NCBI GenBank assembly: GCA_029978705.1
Contig: JAPOIY010000001.1
Location: forward strand, 1 to 64,000
DNA: 64,000 nt
Source of the DNA: Actinomycetota bacterium
GTDB lineage: Bacteria; Actinomycetota; Actinomycetes; S36-B12; GCA-2699445
Reading direction: 5' to 3'
This document shows positions 42,906 through 52,254 of this stretch, one piece after another. The notes beneath the pieces are model-generated. The model ran no database searches, had not been told where the DNA came from, and saw only the letters and a program-made list of their open reading frames with translations. Numbering within the stretch: position 1 is the stretch's first letter; each line of letters opens with the position of its first letter. The position numbers and the translations under genes were made by a program.

Positions 42906-42989
42906 ACGACTCTCAGAGTACGTCGGGAAGTTCCCCGCCCTGACCACGCGTCTCGAACCGAGACATTCCGGACGGGCAAAACGTATCAA

Positions 42990-43007
42990 ATAGTCCATTA
43001 GGACTAT
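42990..43007. promoter_or_regulatory. Perfect inverted repeat in ponA2/whiB divergent region
   Basis: ATAGTCC-ATTA-GGACTAT. Confidence 0.5.
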
Positions 43008-43014
43008 GAGACTT

Positions 43015-43087
43015 AGTGACGAAAGACCTGTGAGCCTCGTCACGGTCTGCGTAGTGTCCGTGACAACCCGCGTCAGGGGACGTCACC
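43015..43087. promoter_or_regulatory. Phased GTGAC/GTCAC half-site array upstream of whiB
   Basis: GTGAC at 43016, GTCAC at 43039, GTGAC at 43060, GTCAC at 43082 (21-23 bp apart, alternating orientation). Confidence 0.5.
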
Positions 43088-43134
43088 GTATTCGTCGGTG
43101 GCCCCCGGCGCCCGGCGGAAGGACCTGTACGGGC

Positions 43135-43479
43135 ATGGTCTGGAGCAATGACTGGGCTGTTCGTGCTGCCTGCAACGGCACGGATCCCGACGAGCTGTTC
43201 GTCCAGGGAGCGGCCCAGAACCGCGCCAAACTCATCTGCATGGGTTGCGAGGTGCGCACCGAGTGTCTGGCCGACGCGCTGGACAACCGCGTCGAGTTCG
43301 GCGTCTGGGGCGGCATGACCGAGCGGGAGCGCCGCGCGCTGCTGCGCCGTCGTCCCGACGTCACGTCCTGGCGGCGGCTGTTGCAGACCGCCCGCGAGGA
43401 GCATCACCGGGTCGGAGCCGAACTGCCGCTCGTCCCGCAGCAGACCGAGCGCTCCGTCGTGCGTCCGATCGGGACCTGA
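43135..43479 (+). CDS. WhiB-family iron-sulfur transcriptional regulator (WhiB4-like by synteny)
   Basis: AACNGTDPDELF...KLICMGCEVRTECLADAL and GVWGGMTERERRALLRRR. Confidence 0.92.
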   Translation: MVWSNDWAVRAACNGTDPDELFVQGAAQNRAKLICMGCEVRTECLADALDNRVEFGVWGGMTERERRALLRRRPDVTSWRRLLQTAREEHHRVGAELPLVPQQTERSVVRPIGT

Positions 43480-43485
43480 CCGCAC

Positions 43486-44637
43486 TCAGTTCCACGTGTC
43501 GACGAGGTCGGCGGTCATCAGGTCGCCGACCTCACGTAGCCCCGCCATGTCGTGGACGTCGTCGGCCAGCGCCGGCACCACCGCTTGGGCGACCGTCGGG
43601 TGGGCGGCGGAGAAACGGTCCGCGATGTTCTGCTGCCGCCGGGCGGCGCGCATGGTGTCGGCGTGCAGCCGAAGGAGAGCCGCGGTCGGTGAGTGCACAC
43701 CTTCGCGGTCCAGTCGCTCGGCCCCCACGATGGCCTCCTCCGCCGACAACGAGTGGTCCGGGGGCAGCGTCACCCGGTTGAGGACGAGGCCGGCCAGCGG
43801 CATCTCCTCGGTGGTGAGGCGGTCCACGAAGTAACTGGCCTCCCGCACGGCGTCCGGTTCCGGCGCGGCGACGACGACGAACGCGGTGCCCGGCTCCTGC
43901 AGGATGCGGAAGGTCTCCTCGGCCCGGGCCCGGAAACCCCCGAAGATGCTGTCGAGGGCCTGGACGAAGGTCGATACGTCACCCAGCAACTGATTGCCCA
44001 GGACCTTCTTCATCACCCCGGAAGCCAGACCGATCCCCGCTCCCAGAACCCGGCCCAGCCCCCGGCCAGCTCCCCGGGCGCCGCCCCCGATCAGCCGGAT
44101 GAACCGTCCGTCGAGGAAGGACCCCAGTCGTTCCGGGGCATCCAGGAAGTCCAGCGCCGATCGCGACGGCGGCGTATCCACCACGATCAGGTCCCACCGG
44201 CCGTCCTCCTGCGCCGTACGGGACAACTGCCCCAGCTTCTCCATGGCCATGTACTCCTGCGTCCCGGCGAAGGAGCTGGACAGTGCCTGATAGAAGGGGT
44301 TCTCGAGGACTTGGCGGGACCGCTCCGGGTCGCTGTGCGCTTCGACGAGCTCATCGAAGGTGCGCTTCATATCGAGCATCATGGCGTCGAGCGAGCCGCC
44401 CCCCGAGACGCCCGCGACGGCGCGCGGGGTGTTGTCCAGTTCGGTCAGTCCCATGGACTGGGCCAACCGGCGGGCCGGGGCGATGGTGAGCACGACCACG
44501 TGGCGCCCCTGCTCGGCGGCCCGCAGTGCCATGGCCGCGGCGGTGGTGGTCTTGCCGACGCCGCCCGACCCGCAGCACACGATGATGCGGGTGTCCGGAT
44601 CCGCCAGCAGCGCGTCGACGTCGAACGGCCGCGTCAT
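43486..44637 (-). CDS. ArsA-family ATPase (BagB-like)
   Basis: [36 protein letters not shown]-type P-loop; [21 protein letters not shown]. Confidence 0.88.
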   Translation of the reverse strand: [383 protein letters not shown]

Positions 44638-45608
44638 CGGGGGGCCTGCTCGTCGATGGCCGCGGCCAGCTGGTAGAGAGCCCCCAGATCGATCACCGGC
44701 AGGGCCGGGAGGTCGATCAGGGGCAGGCCGGTCTCTTCGAGACGATCCCGCTCGCGTCGCTGCAACTGGACCCGGGTGGCGTGATCGACGGCCTCCTTGT
44801 GCAGCGCCTTGACCAGACCCCGTTTCCGTTCGGGGATCCCGGCGGCGACCAGGCCCTCCCGGATCTCCGACGTGCTCACGGGGTCGTCGGACAGCAGTGC
44901 GGCATCGGGCAGCTCCTCGGCCTGCAGCATGTTCACGAAGACGGCCCCGACGGGAAGGCCGGCCTCCGCCAGGTCGTGGGCGCCCTCGATCGTCTCCTGG
45001 ACCGGCATCTCTTCCAGCAGGGTGACCATGTGCACCGCCGTCTCCGGAGACCGCATCACCCGCATCACCGAGTCCGCCTGGTTCTTGATCGGCCCGACCC
45101 GCGCCAACGAGCCGACCTCGGTGTTGACGTTGAGGAAGCGGGTGATGCGTCCGGTGGGGGGAGCGTCCATCACCACGGCATCCCAGACGAACCGGTTGTC
45201 GCGGTCCCGTTTGCGGACCTGCTCGCCGGTCTTGCCGGTGAGCAGGACGTCACGCAGACCGGGGGCGATGGTCGTGGCGAAGTCGATGGCGCCGATCTTC
45301 TTCAGCGCCGCCCCACCGCGCTTGATGTTGTAGAAGAGCTGGAGGTACTCCAGGACCGCCGCCTCGGGATCGATGGCCTGTGCCACCACCGTCCCACCGT
45401 CGCGGCCCACCGCGATGCGCGTCTCCGCATAGGGCAGCGGCGGGACGTCGAAGAGTTGCGCGATGCCCTGCCGACCCTCCACCTCGAGCAGCAGGATGCG
45501 GTTGCCACCGGAGGCCAGAGCCAGGGCGAGAGCCCCCGCGACCGTCGTCTTGCCGGTTCCCCCCTTGCCGGTCACAACGTGCAGTCGCACCCCGGGCCAG
45601 AGTTCCAC
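44634..45608 (-). CDS. ArsA-family ATPase (BagA-like)
   Basis: LHVVTGKGGTGKTTVAGALALALASGG; VVMDAPPTGRITRFLNV. Confidence 0.88.
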   Translation of the reverse strand: MELWPGVRLHVVTGKGGTGKTTVAGALALALASGGNRILLLEVEGRQGIAQLFDVPPLPYAETRIAVGRDGGTVVAQAIDPEAAVLEYLQLFYNIKRGGAALKKIGAIDFATTIAPGLRDVLLTGKTGEQVRKRDRDNRFVWDAVVMDAPPTGRITRFLNVNTEVGSLARVGPIKNQADSVMRVMRSPETAVHMVTLLEEMPVQETIEGAHDLAEAGLPVGAVFVNMLQAEELPDAALLSDDPVSTSEIREGLVAAGIPERKRGLVKALHKEAVDHATRVQLQRRERDRLEETGLPLIDLPALPVIDLGALYQLAAAIDEQAPR

Positions 45609-45759
45609 GGACGTGAGCCTAGTCCGTCAGACGGCACCCGGCTCGCCCCACCGCAGTGTGAGCCGCGGCGGCGGGAGCAGAGTGCGGGCGGTGAGGATCA
45701 GCCCTAGGATGACCGGCGATGAGTGCGCGGCGTCAGGTCCATATCCCGGGAAGGTCCGT

Positions 45760-46857
45760 ATGAACCTTGCCCTCACCGAGATGAAGCGGTCGAAGTTGAA
45801 GTTCGGGCTGCTCATCGGGGCGGTCGCCCTGCTCGTGTTTCTCGTCCTCTTCCTGACGACCCTGTCGACCGCACTGGTGACGTCCATCACCGGCGCCCTC
45901 AACGGGCTCGACGGCCAAGTGCTGGTGTACTCCGACGCGGCGCGCGACAACCTGCAGGCCTCGCGCCTCCCGCCCACCGTGGTCGCCGAGGTCGAGAAGG
46001 TCCCGGGAGTTGCGGCGGCTGGCGGCGTCACCCTCGGGACGGTCTCGGCGGAGCTGCTGGACGGGTCGGGGGACCTCCAACTGGTGGGGTCGACCGCGGG
46101 CGAGCCGGGGGCTCCCACCGGGCTGGTCGCCGGGGAACTCCCCGCGCGCAAGGACGAGATCGCCATGGATGGCAGCGGCTACGCGCTCGGGGACGAGGTC
46201 ACCCTGTCGGAAGTCGACCGGGCCCTGACCGTCGTGGGCCTGCTCAAGGGCTCCCAGTTCAACGCGTCGCCTACGGGGTACGTCGTACCTGCGGTGTACG
46301 ACGAGGTCGTTCGGGCCGCCAACCCCGGGGTGCCGTTCGTGCCGCTCAATGCGGTCGCCGTCGCGGTCTCCCCGGGCGCAGACCCCGCTGTCGTGGCGCA
46401 GCAGATCACCGATGACGTGCCGAAGGTCAAGGGGTACGTGAAGGGTGATGCCGTCTCCCTCATTCCCGGGGTGGAGTCCATCACGCAGACGTTCGGCATC
46501 CTCGTCGGCCTGACCTTCGTCATCGGCATCGTCGTGATCGGCTTCTTCTTCCTCATTCTCACGGTGCAGAAGATGAGAACCTTCACCCTGTTGCGCGCGA
46601 TCGGCGCCTCGACCGGCAAGTTGTCGGCGGCGGTGGCGGTCCAGATCGCGGTCGTCGTGATCGCTGCCGGCATCTTGGCCGTGCTGCTGACCTACGGGGC
46701 TGTTCAGGGGCTGTCCACGGGAATCCCGGTCACGTTGTCCCCGGTCCTCGTGACGGGCACGGTGGGGGCCGTGCTGCTGTTCTCGCTGCTGGCCGGGCTG
46801 CTCAGCATTCGACGCATCTCGGGGATCGACCCGGCGACCGCGGCAGGTGCGCGATGA
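45760..46857 (+). CDS. FtsX-like ABC permease
   Basis: MNLALTEMKRSKLKFGLLIGAVALLVFLVLFLTTLS; C-terminal 3 TM with LLRAIGASTGKL; start 45760. Confidence 0.85.
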   Translation: MNLALTEMKRSKLKFGLLIGAVALLVFLVLFLTTLSTALVTSITGALNGLDGQVLVYSDAARDNLQASRLPPTVVAEVEKVPGVAAAGGVTLGTVSAELLDGSGDLQLVGSTAGEPGAPTGLVAGELPARKDEIAMDGSGYALGDEVTLSEVDRALTVVGLLKGSQFNASPTGYVVPAVYDEVVRAANPGVPFVPLNAVAVAVSPGADPAVVAQQITDDVPKVKGYVKGDAVSLIPGVESITQTFGILVGLTFVIGIVVIGFFFLILTVQKMRTFTLLRAIGASTGKLSAAVAVQIAVVVIAAGILAVLLTYGAVQGLSTGIPVTLSPVLVTGTVGAVLLFSLLAGLLSIRRISGIDPATAAGAR

Positions 46858-47945
46858 TGCTCGCCCTCAACGAGATCCGCCGTGGGCGGGGCCGCTTTGC
46901 CGCCATCATCGGCGCGCTGGCGCTCATCGTCTTCCTGGTCCTGACGCTGGCCGCTCTGGGCGACGGCCTCTTCTACGGCTCTACCGGCGCGGTGCGCAAC
47001 ACCACCGCGACGGCCTATGCCTTCAACTCCGACGCCGAGGGGTCCCTGATCCGCTCCAGCCTCAAGGAGACCGCCGTGGCCAGGGCGGCGCGAGCACCCG
47101 GCGTCGCCGCGGCATCCCCGGTCGGGGTGCTGCTCAGTGCCGGGGACACGCCCGCCGGGGAGCAGGATCTCGCGGTCTTCGGAATCCAGGCGGACGGCGC
47201 CGGAGTCCCGACCACAGTGTCGGAGGGCAGGTTGCCCGCTCCGGGCGAGAACGACACCGCGGCGATCGATCAAAGCCTGGCGACATCGGGGGTCGCGGTC
47301 GGGGACATGGTGACGGTGGGACGGACGGACGTCGAGGTCGTGGGTGTCGTCGACGACGTCAGCTATCAGCTGCAGCCGACCGTCTGGACGTCGGTCCGTA
47401 CCTGGCGGGAGATGCGCAACGCAGTGCGCCCGGAGTTCACCGGTGTCACCGACGACATCAACGCCGTGGCGATCGAAGGGCCGGAAGGCGCCGCCCCCCA
47501 GGTGCCCGGCCTCACAGTGCTGACCGCGGAGCAGACGGGCCTGGCGATCCCCGGCGTCGCGCAGCAGAAGTCGACCCTCAACACCATCATCTACACCGCG
47601 CTGGCCGTGGCCGCTCTGGTGGTGGCGCTGTTCTTCGCCCTGGTCGTGCTGGAGAAGAGGGAGTTGTTCGCGGCGCTGAAGGCGCTGGGAACCTCCACGA
47701 CGCGCCTCGGTCTCGGTGTTGTCCTGCAGGCCGTGGTGGCGACGCTCATCGGGATCGTCATCGGGGCGGTGGCCTCCCGCTTGTTGGGCATGGTCGTCCC
47801 CGAGCAGGTTCCGACCCTGTTCCGCAACGACACCCTGCTGACCATCGCCGTGTTCACCCTCGTCGCAGGGGTGCTGGGCGCGGCCTTCTCATTGCGCCGG
47901 ATCGCCCGGATCGACCCTGCCACCGCCATCGGAGGAGCACTGTGA
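46854..47945 (+). CDS. FtsX-like ABC permease
   Basis: MMLALNEIRRGRGRFAAIIGALALIVFLVLTLAAL; LFAALKALGTSTTRL; overlaps upstream gene. Confidence 0.86.
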   Translation: MMLALNEIRRGRGRFAAIIGALALIVFLVLTLAALGDGLFYGSTGAVRNTTATAYAFNSDAEGSLIRSSLKETAVARAARAPGVAAASPVGVLLSAGDTPAGEQDLAVFGIQADGAGVPTTVSEGRLPAPGENDTAAIDQSLATSGVAVGDMVTVGRTDVEVVGVVDDVSYQLQPTVWTSVRTWREMRNAVRPEFTGVTDDINAVAIEGPEGAAPQVPGLTVLTAEQTGLAIPGVAQQKSTLNTIIYTALAVAALVVALFFALVVLEKRELFAALKALGTSTTRLGLGVVLQAVVATLIGIVIGAVASRLLGMVVPEQVPTLFRNDTLLTIAVFTLVAGVLGAAFSLRRIARIDPATAIGGAL

Positions 47946-48718
47946 CCGACGACTTCGTGCCGGCCCATCCCGACCAGCCGGGACTGGACCCCGCTGTCGA
48001 CGCCGGCGAGCACGGCGACGCCATCCTCTCGCTGCGCGACGTCAGCAAGGTCTACCAGTCCGGGGACTCGGAGGTGCGCGCAGTCAGTGGGGCCACCATG
48101 GCGGTCGAGCAGGAGGAGTTCGTGTCACTGTTGGGACCCTCGGGTTCGGGCAAGACCACCCTCATCTCGATGATCGGGGGCCTGCTGTCGCCGACGTCGG
48201 GGCAGATTCTGGTGGGGGGGACCGACGTCGGCGCGCTGAGCAGCCGGGAACTCACCCGGTTCCGCGCCGAGCGCGTCGGGTTCGTCTTCCAGTCCGCCAA
48301 CCTGGTGCCGTTCCTGACTGCCCGGGAGAACCTGCTGTACGTGTCGACGCTGCAGAAGCGCGTGAGCCGCAAGGAGGCCCAGAAGCGCGCCGACCAGTTG
48401 CTCTCCGAACTGGGCCTCGCCGACCGGGCCAAGAACCTGCCCGAGCAGTTGTCCGGCGGCGAGCGGCAACGGGTCGCCATCGGCCGTGCCCTGATGAACG
48501 ACCCGGACCTCATCCTCGTCGACGAACCGACGGCCGCACTGGACACCCAGCTCGGACGCCAAGTGGTCGAACTCCTCGCCCGCGAGGTCAAGCAGCGCGG
48601 CAAGACGGGGATCATGGTGACCCACGACCTGCGTATGGTGCAGTACACCGACCGGGTGTTCGAGATCCTGGACGGTCACCTGACGCACGTGGAGCAGCCC
48701 AGCGCCCTGCAGCACTGA
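47942..48718 (+). CDS. ABC transporter ATP-binding protein (DevA/LolD-like)
   Basis: GTG start overlapping TGA; GPSGSGKTTL Walker A, LSGGERQRVAIGRAL signature. Confidence 0.92.
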   Translation: MTDDFVPAHPDQPGLDPAVDAGEHGDAILSLRDVSKVYQSGDSEVRAVSGATMAVEQEEFVSLLGPSGSGKTTLISMIGGLLSPTSGQILVGGTDVGALSSRELTRFRAERVGFVFQSANLVPFLTARENLLYVSTLQKRVSRKEAQKRADQLLSELGLADRAKNLPEQLSGGERQRVAIGRALMNDPDLILVDEPTAALDTQLGRQVVELLAREVKQRGKTGIMVTHDLRMVQYTDRVFEILDGHLTHVEQPSALQH

Positions 48719-48732
48719 CGGCGCGGACCCCG

Positions 48733-49386
48733 TCAGCGCAGTTTGGCCAACTTGTTCGACCGCTGCTGCAAGCCGGACTTGCTGGCCGAGAGGAACTTCA
48801 GGGGGTTGAACGCGCGGTCCTTCGCGGTGCGGGTCTCGAAGTGCAGGTGCGGTCCCGTGGAGTATCCCGTGGAACCGACCTTGCCGATCAGCGTCCCGGG
48901 CCGGACGGTCTGGCCCTTCTTGACTGCGATATGGCTCTGGTGGCCGTAGAGCACCCGCTTGCCGGTCGGGGTCTTGACGATGACCAGGTTGCCGAACCCG
49001 TAGTAGGACCGGGCCAGGATCACCTTGCCGTCGGTCACGGAGTAGATCGGTGCACCGGTGGGCGCCGCGAAGTCCAGGCCCTTGTGGTTGCGTCCCGCGT
49101 GCGGGCCGCGGGAATCACCCCAACCAGCGCCGACGCGGAACTTGTTGAGGGGCAGCCGGTGGTCGCCTCCGGGGAGGATCTTCAGTTCCCGCTTCCGGGC
49201 GGCGACGGCGGCGGCCTTGGTCTGGGCCGGGGTGCGTGCGGCGGAGACCCCCGGCGAGGCGGTTGGGCGCGGCGTGGCGGCGGGGGTGCTGGTGGGCTCG
49301 GTCGTGGGGGCGGCGGTCGCGGTGGCGGCCACACCGGCCGTCAGGACACCGCTCGCAGTGGCTAGCGCCAGCGCGGTCTTCGACAT
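48733..49386 (-). CDS. Secreted M23 family metallopeptidase
   Basis: Signal peptide; GRNHKGLDFAAPTGAPIYSVTDGKVI; STGPHLHFETR. Confidence 0.9.
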   Translation of the reverse strand: MSKTALALATASGVLTAGVAATATAAPTTEPTSTPAATPRPTASPGVSAARTPAQTKAAAVAARKRELKILPGGDHRLPLNKFRVGAGWGDSRGPHAGRNHKGLDFAAPTGAPIYSVTDGKVILARSYYGFGNLVIVKTPTGKRVLYGHQSHIAVKKGQTVRPGTLIGKVGSTGYSTGPHLHFETRTAKDRAFNPLKFLSASKSGLQQRSNKLAKLR

Positions 49387-49542
49387 CTTGTGTCACTCCT
49401 CGTGCCGCGGGTCGGTGCGGCATCCGGTAGTGCTGCCCGCGGACAGGTTCGGGAACCCTCGAATGGTGTGACACCGGTCATGCCCGGTTGTCACAGATCA
49501 CACGGAACCGCCGGAATGTGGCTCACCTCACGGGAAAAGGTC

Positions 49543-52254
49543 TCAGAAGCCGAGCCACTCCAGGAGGAGTTCGCTCGACAGTTGAGCGTCCCACGGCGCG
49601 AATCGCGCCGCGAAGGCGGGCGATTCGACGACGGGACCCTGCCGCAGGACGCGGGCGAGTTCCCCGTCGTCGCCGACCACCGGGCCGGCTGCGTGCTCGG
49701 CGAGCCGGATGTTGGTGCCGGGGGACGTCTGTTCCGCGAACGTCCGGTCCGGGACGTAGTGCACCACCGGCCGTCCGGTGAGACCGAAATCGGTGATGAC
49801 CGATGCGTAGTCGCTCACCAGGATGTCAGCCATCAGCAGATAGTCCGACATGTCGATCCGGCCGCTGACCGTCGCGGCGAACCACCGCAGATCGTCGGGG
49901 ATCCCGGTTGCCCGCCGCCCGGTGGCGTCGTCGTCGTGCTCCCGGTGGATCCAGAAGAAGTCATCTCCGAGATCGGCCGCCAGCCGCTGCAGATCGGGCT
50001 GGCGGTACTCCGCCGAGACCTCGCCGTCGCGCAGCACCGGAGAGAACAGCACCACCGTGCGCCCCTCCAACCCCCAGCTGCGGCGCAGTTCGGCGCGGCG
50101 CTTCCCGGCAGCCGCCGACAACAGCGGGTCGGTCCGGGGGGCACCGAACGGCTGGTAGGTGAAGCCCTCGGAGAACGGGGCGTCGAGCCAGTGCTGAAAC
50201 GACTCCCCGGAGGAGATCACGGCGGACCACCGCGGGCGGCGATCCTGTTCGGGCAGTCGCACGAACGGCACACCGTGCCACAGCTGGACCAGCTTTCGGC
50301 GACCGCCGGGGCGGAAGGGCAGCCATCCGTTGTCGATCCAGATCTTGGCGGTGGCCAGTTCGGTGAGGTACTCGCGCGAGAAGTGGGGGGTTGCGATCGC
50401 ATACTCGGGAACGTCCAGCAGGGACCAGCCGTTGCATGACCACACCTGCCGGGTCTTGCGGCTGCGCCGGTGCAGTGCCTGAGACACCTGGAGAGGGCCA
50501 TCTCCGATACGCCGGCCCGCGAAGGCCTCGAAGAAGACCCGGTCAGGTTCGGGCTCCCCCTCGAAGTCCGCGAGGAACTGGCGGGCCTCGCTGAGGCTGA
50601 AGACGTCGGCGGCGGAAACCGGAGGCACGGTCGTCGGCGTCCGGAAACGTCGGGTCGTCTGCCGAAGGGGTCCCGGTGCGCGGTGCAGGACCGTGTCGTT
50701 CTCGTCGACATCGGCGCGCCACAGGCTGCCGGGCGCGGTCAACTGTCCGGGGGGCTCGGTCGGGTGCAGGGTGATGGACCACTGGTCGGGGGCGTCCCGG
50801 TGGAACTGCCCGAGCAGGGTGATGGGGCCCGGCTCCCCCCCGAAGGTCTCGTCGAGATCCTGGTAGCGCACCCGTCCGGTGAACCGGACGGTCCCCGGCC
50901 GTCTGCTGCGACGGCGCCGCAGGGACACGAAGCGGCGGGTGCCGCGTCCGGTGTCCATGAGAGCAAGCTCGGCCCGCCCACGGAACCGTGTGACCGGCCG
51001 GTCGGGGGACTCGATGACGATCGTCACGGCGAAGCCGGACGGTTCGGGGGCGGTGGTGATCTCCGCGCGAGTGGACCGGAACCGGTCCGGGATATCGGGG
51101 AGGCGGTACCGGGTCACCTCGTACACCGGATCGGCGCCGGTCGGCTGGCCGGGGGGCGACACGAAGAGCCGGGACCCGTCGGTGGTCCGGCTCCACTGGG
51201 AGGCAATGCGGTTGTAGGGCACGGTGGCGACCTGCTCGGCCTCGGTCAGGCGTCCCGCACGCAGGCAGTTCAGCATGAGGGACTTGTTGAGGGGCAGTCC
51301 CACGAGGGCCTCGGGCTGGAAGCCGTCCGTGTACGCGGTGGTCCGTTCGACCAGCATCTGGCGGTACTCGGGGGTCGCGTCGGCCAGTTCCTTCACGTGA
51401 ATGCTGAGATCGTGCTGCAGGAACTTGCGCTGCTTCAGGACCAGCAGGTCCTGCCGGTTCTCGCGGGTGAGGAACTCGTCGATCCGCTCGTTCGCCGTGA
51501 AGCGGTCCGACAGGTTCTCCACCGTGGTGCGGCGCTGGGTGACCGAAGGCCGCCCGCTCGGCCAGTGGCGCCAGTCGAGGACGAAGTAGGACAGCACCGC
51601 GACGCGGCGGGCGGTGGCGTAGTACTCGAGGGTGAAGACCTGGTCCTGGTAGTAGATGTCCTCCGGGAACGACAAGCCGTGTTCCCGCACGAACGCGGTG
51701 TTGTACAACTTGCCGCCCCCGGTGGTGTCCCGGATGACCTCGGGGAACTGCGCCAGGTCCTCGACCACGCGGTTGCGCAGGGACACCGACGGCATCCAGC
51801 GGGTCGTCTCACCCGTCTCCATGTTGATGCGCTGCAGGCTGCCGACGACCAGGTCCGCCCCCGTCTCCTCGGCGGTCCGCAGGAAATGCTCACAGGCGCG
51901 GGGCCGGAGCAGGTCATCGCTGCCGAACACCGTGACCCAGGGTGCCTGGGCGGCGGCGATCCCGGCGTTGATGGGGCGCCCGGGCTTGCCGTCGTTGTCG
52001 GGAAGTGCGACGACCCGGATCCGTGGGTCGCGCTCGGCGGCCGCCTCGGCGACGGCCACGGACGCGTCCGTGCTCCCGTGGTCGACCACGATGATCTCGA
52101 TGTCAGCCAGCGACTGCTCCTGGGCGGAAGCGATGGCTTCCAGCAGGCGGGCCTCGTCGTTGAAGCAGATGATGACGACCGAGACGCGCGGCTCCGCAGC
52201 GGGCACGTCGCCAGCCAGTGTGTCCCCCGAGTCGGACGTGTGGTCCTCGGTCAC
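49543..52254 (-). CDS. Bifunctional GT2 glycosyltransferase / CDP-glycerol glycerophosphotransferase (TagF-like)
   Basis: N-term VSVVIICFNDEARLLEAIASAQEQSLADIEIIVVDHGSTD; C-term KLVQLWHGVPF and DILVSDYASVITDFGLTGRPVVHYVPD; GTG start overlaps upstream stop. Confidence 0.87.
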   Translation of the reverse strand: MTEDHTSDSGDTLAGDVPAAEPRVSVVIICFNDEARLLEAIASAQEQSLADIEIIVVDHGSTDASVAVAEAAAERDPRIRVVALPDNDGKPGRPINAGIAAAQAPWVTVFGSDDLLRPRACEHFLRTAEETGADLVVGSLQRINMETGETTRWMPSVSLRNRVVEDLAQFPEVIRDTTGGGKLYNTAFVREHGLSFPEDIYYQDQVFTLEYYATARRVAVLSYFVLDWRHWPSGRPSVTQRRTTVENLSDRFTANERIDEFLTRENRQDLLVLKQRKFLQHDLSIHVKELADATPEYRQMLVERTTAYTDGFQPEALVGLPLNKSLMLNCLRAGRLTEAEQVATVPYNRIASQWSRTTDGSRLFVSPPGQPTGADPVYEVTRYRLPDIPDRFRSTRAEITTAPEPSGFAVTIVIESPDRPVTRFRGRAELALMDTGRGTRRFVSLRRRRSRRPGTVRFTGRVRYQDLDETFGGEPGPITLLGQFHRDAPDQWSITLHPTEPPGQLTAPGSLWRADVDENDTVLHRAPGPLRQTTRRFRTPTTVPPVSAADVFSLSEARQFLADFEGEPEPDRVFFEAFAGRRIGDGPLQVSQALHRRSRKTRQVWSCNGWSLLDVPEYAIATPHFSREYLTELATAKIWIDNGWLPFRPGGRRKLVQLWHGVPFVRLPEQDRRPRWSAVISSGESFQHWLDAPFSEGFTYQPFGAPRTDPLLSAAAGKRRAELRRSWGLEGRTVVLFSPVLRDGEVSAEYRQPDLQRLAADLGDDFFWIHREHDDDATGRRATGIPDDLRWFAATVSGRIDMSDYLLMADILVSDYASVITDFGLTGRPVVHYVPDRTFAEQTSPGTNIRLAEHAAGPVVGDDGELARVLRQGPVVESPAFAARFAPWDAQLSSELLLEWLGF

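Noticed and set aside
46847-47941. N-terminal extension of ORF 46847..48718
   Set aside because: Shadow frame of the second FtsX-like permease; the ATPase starts at GTG 47942 overlapping the permease stop.
45760-48718. Possible cell-division FtsEX system
   Set aside because: Two FtsX-like permeases with long extracytoplasmic MacB-like domains plus one ATPase fit DevC/MacB-type exporters rather than FtsEX.
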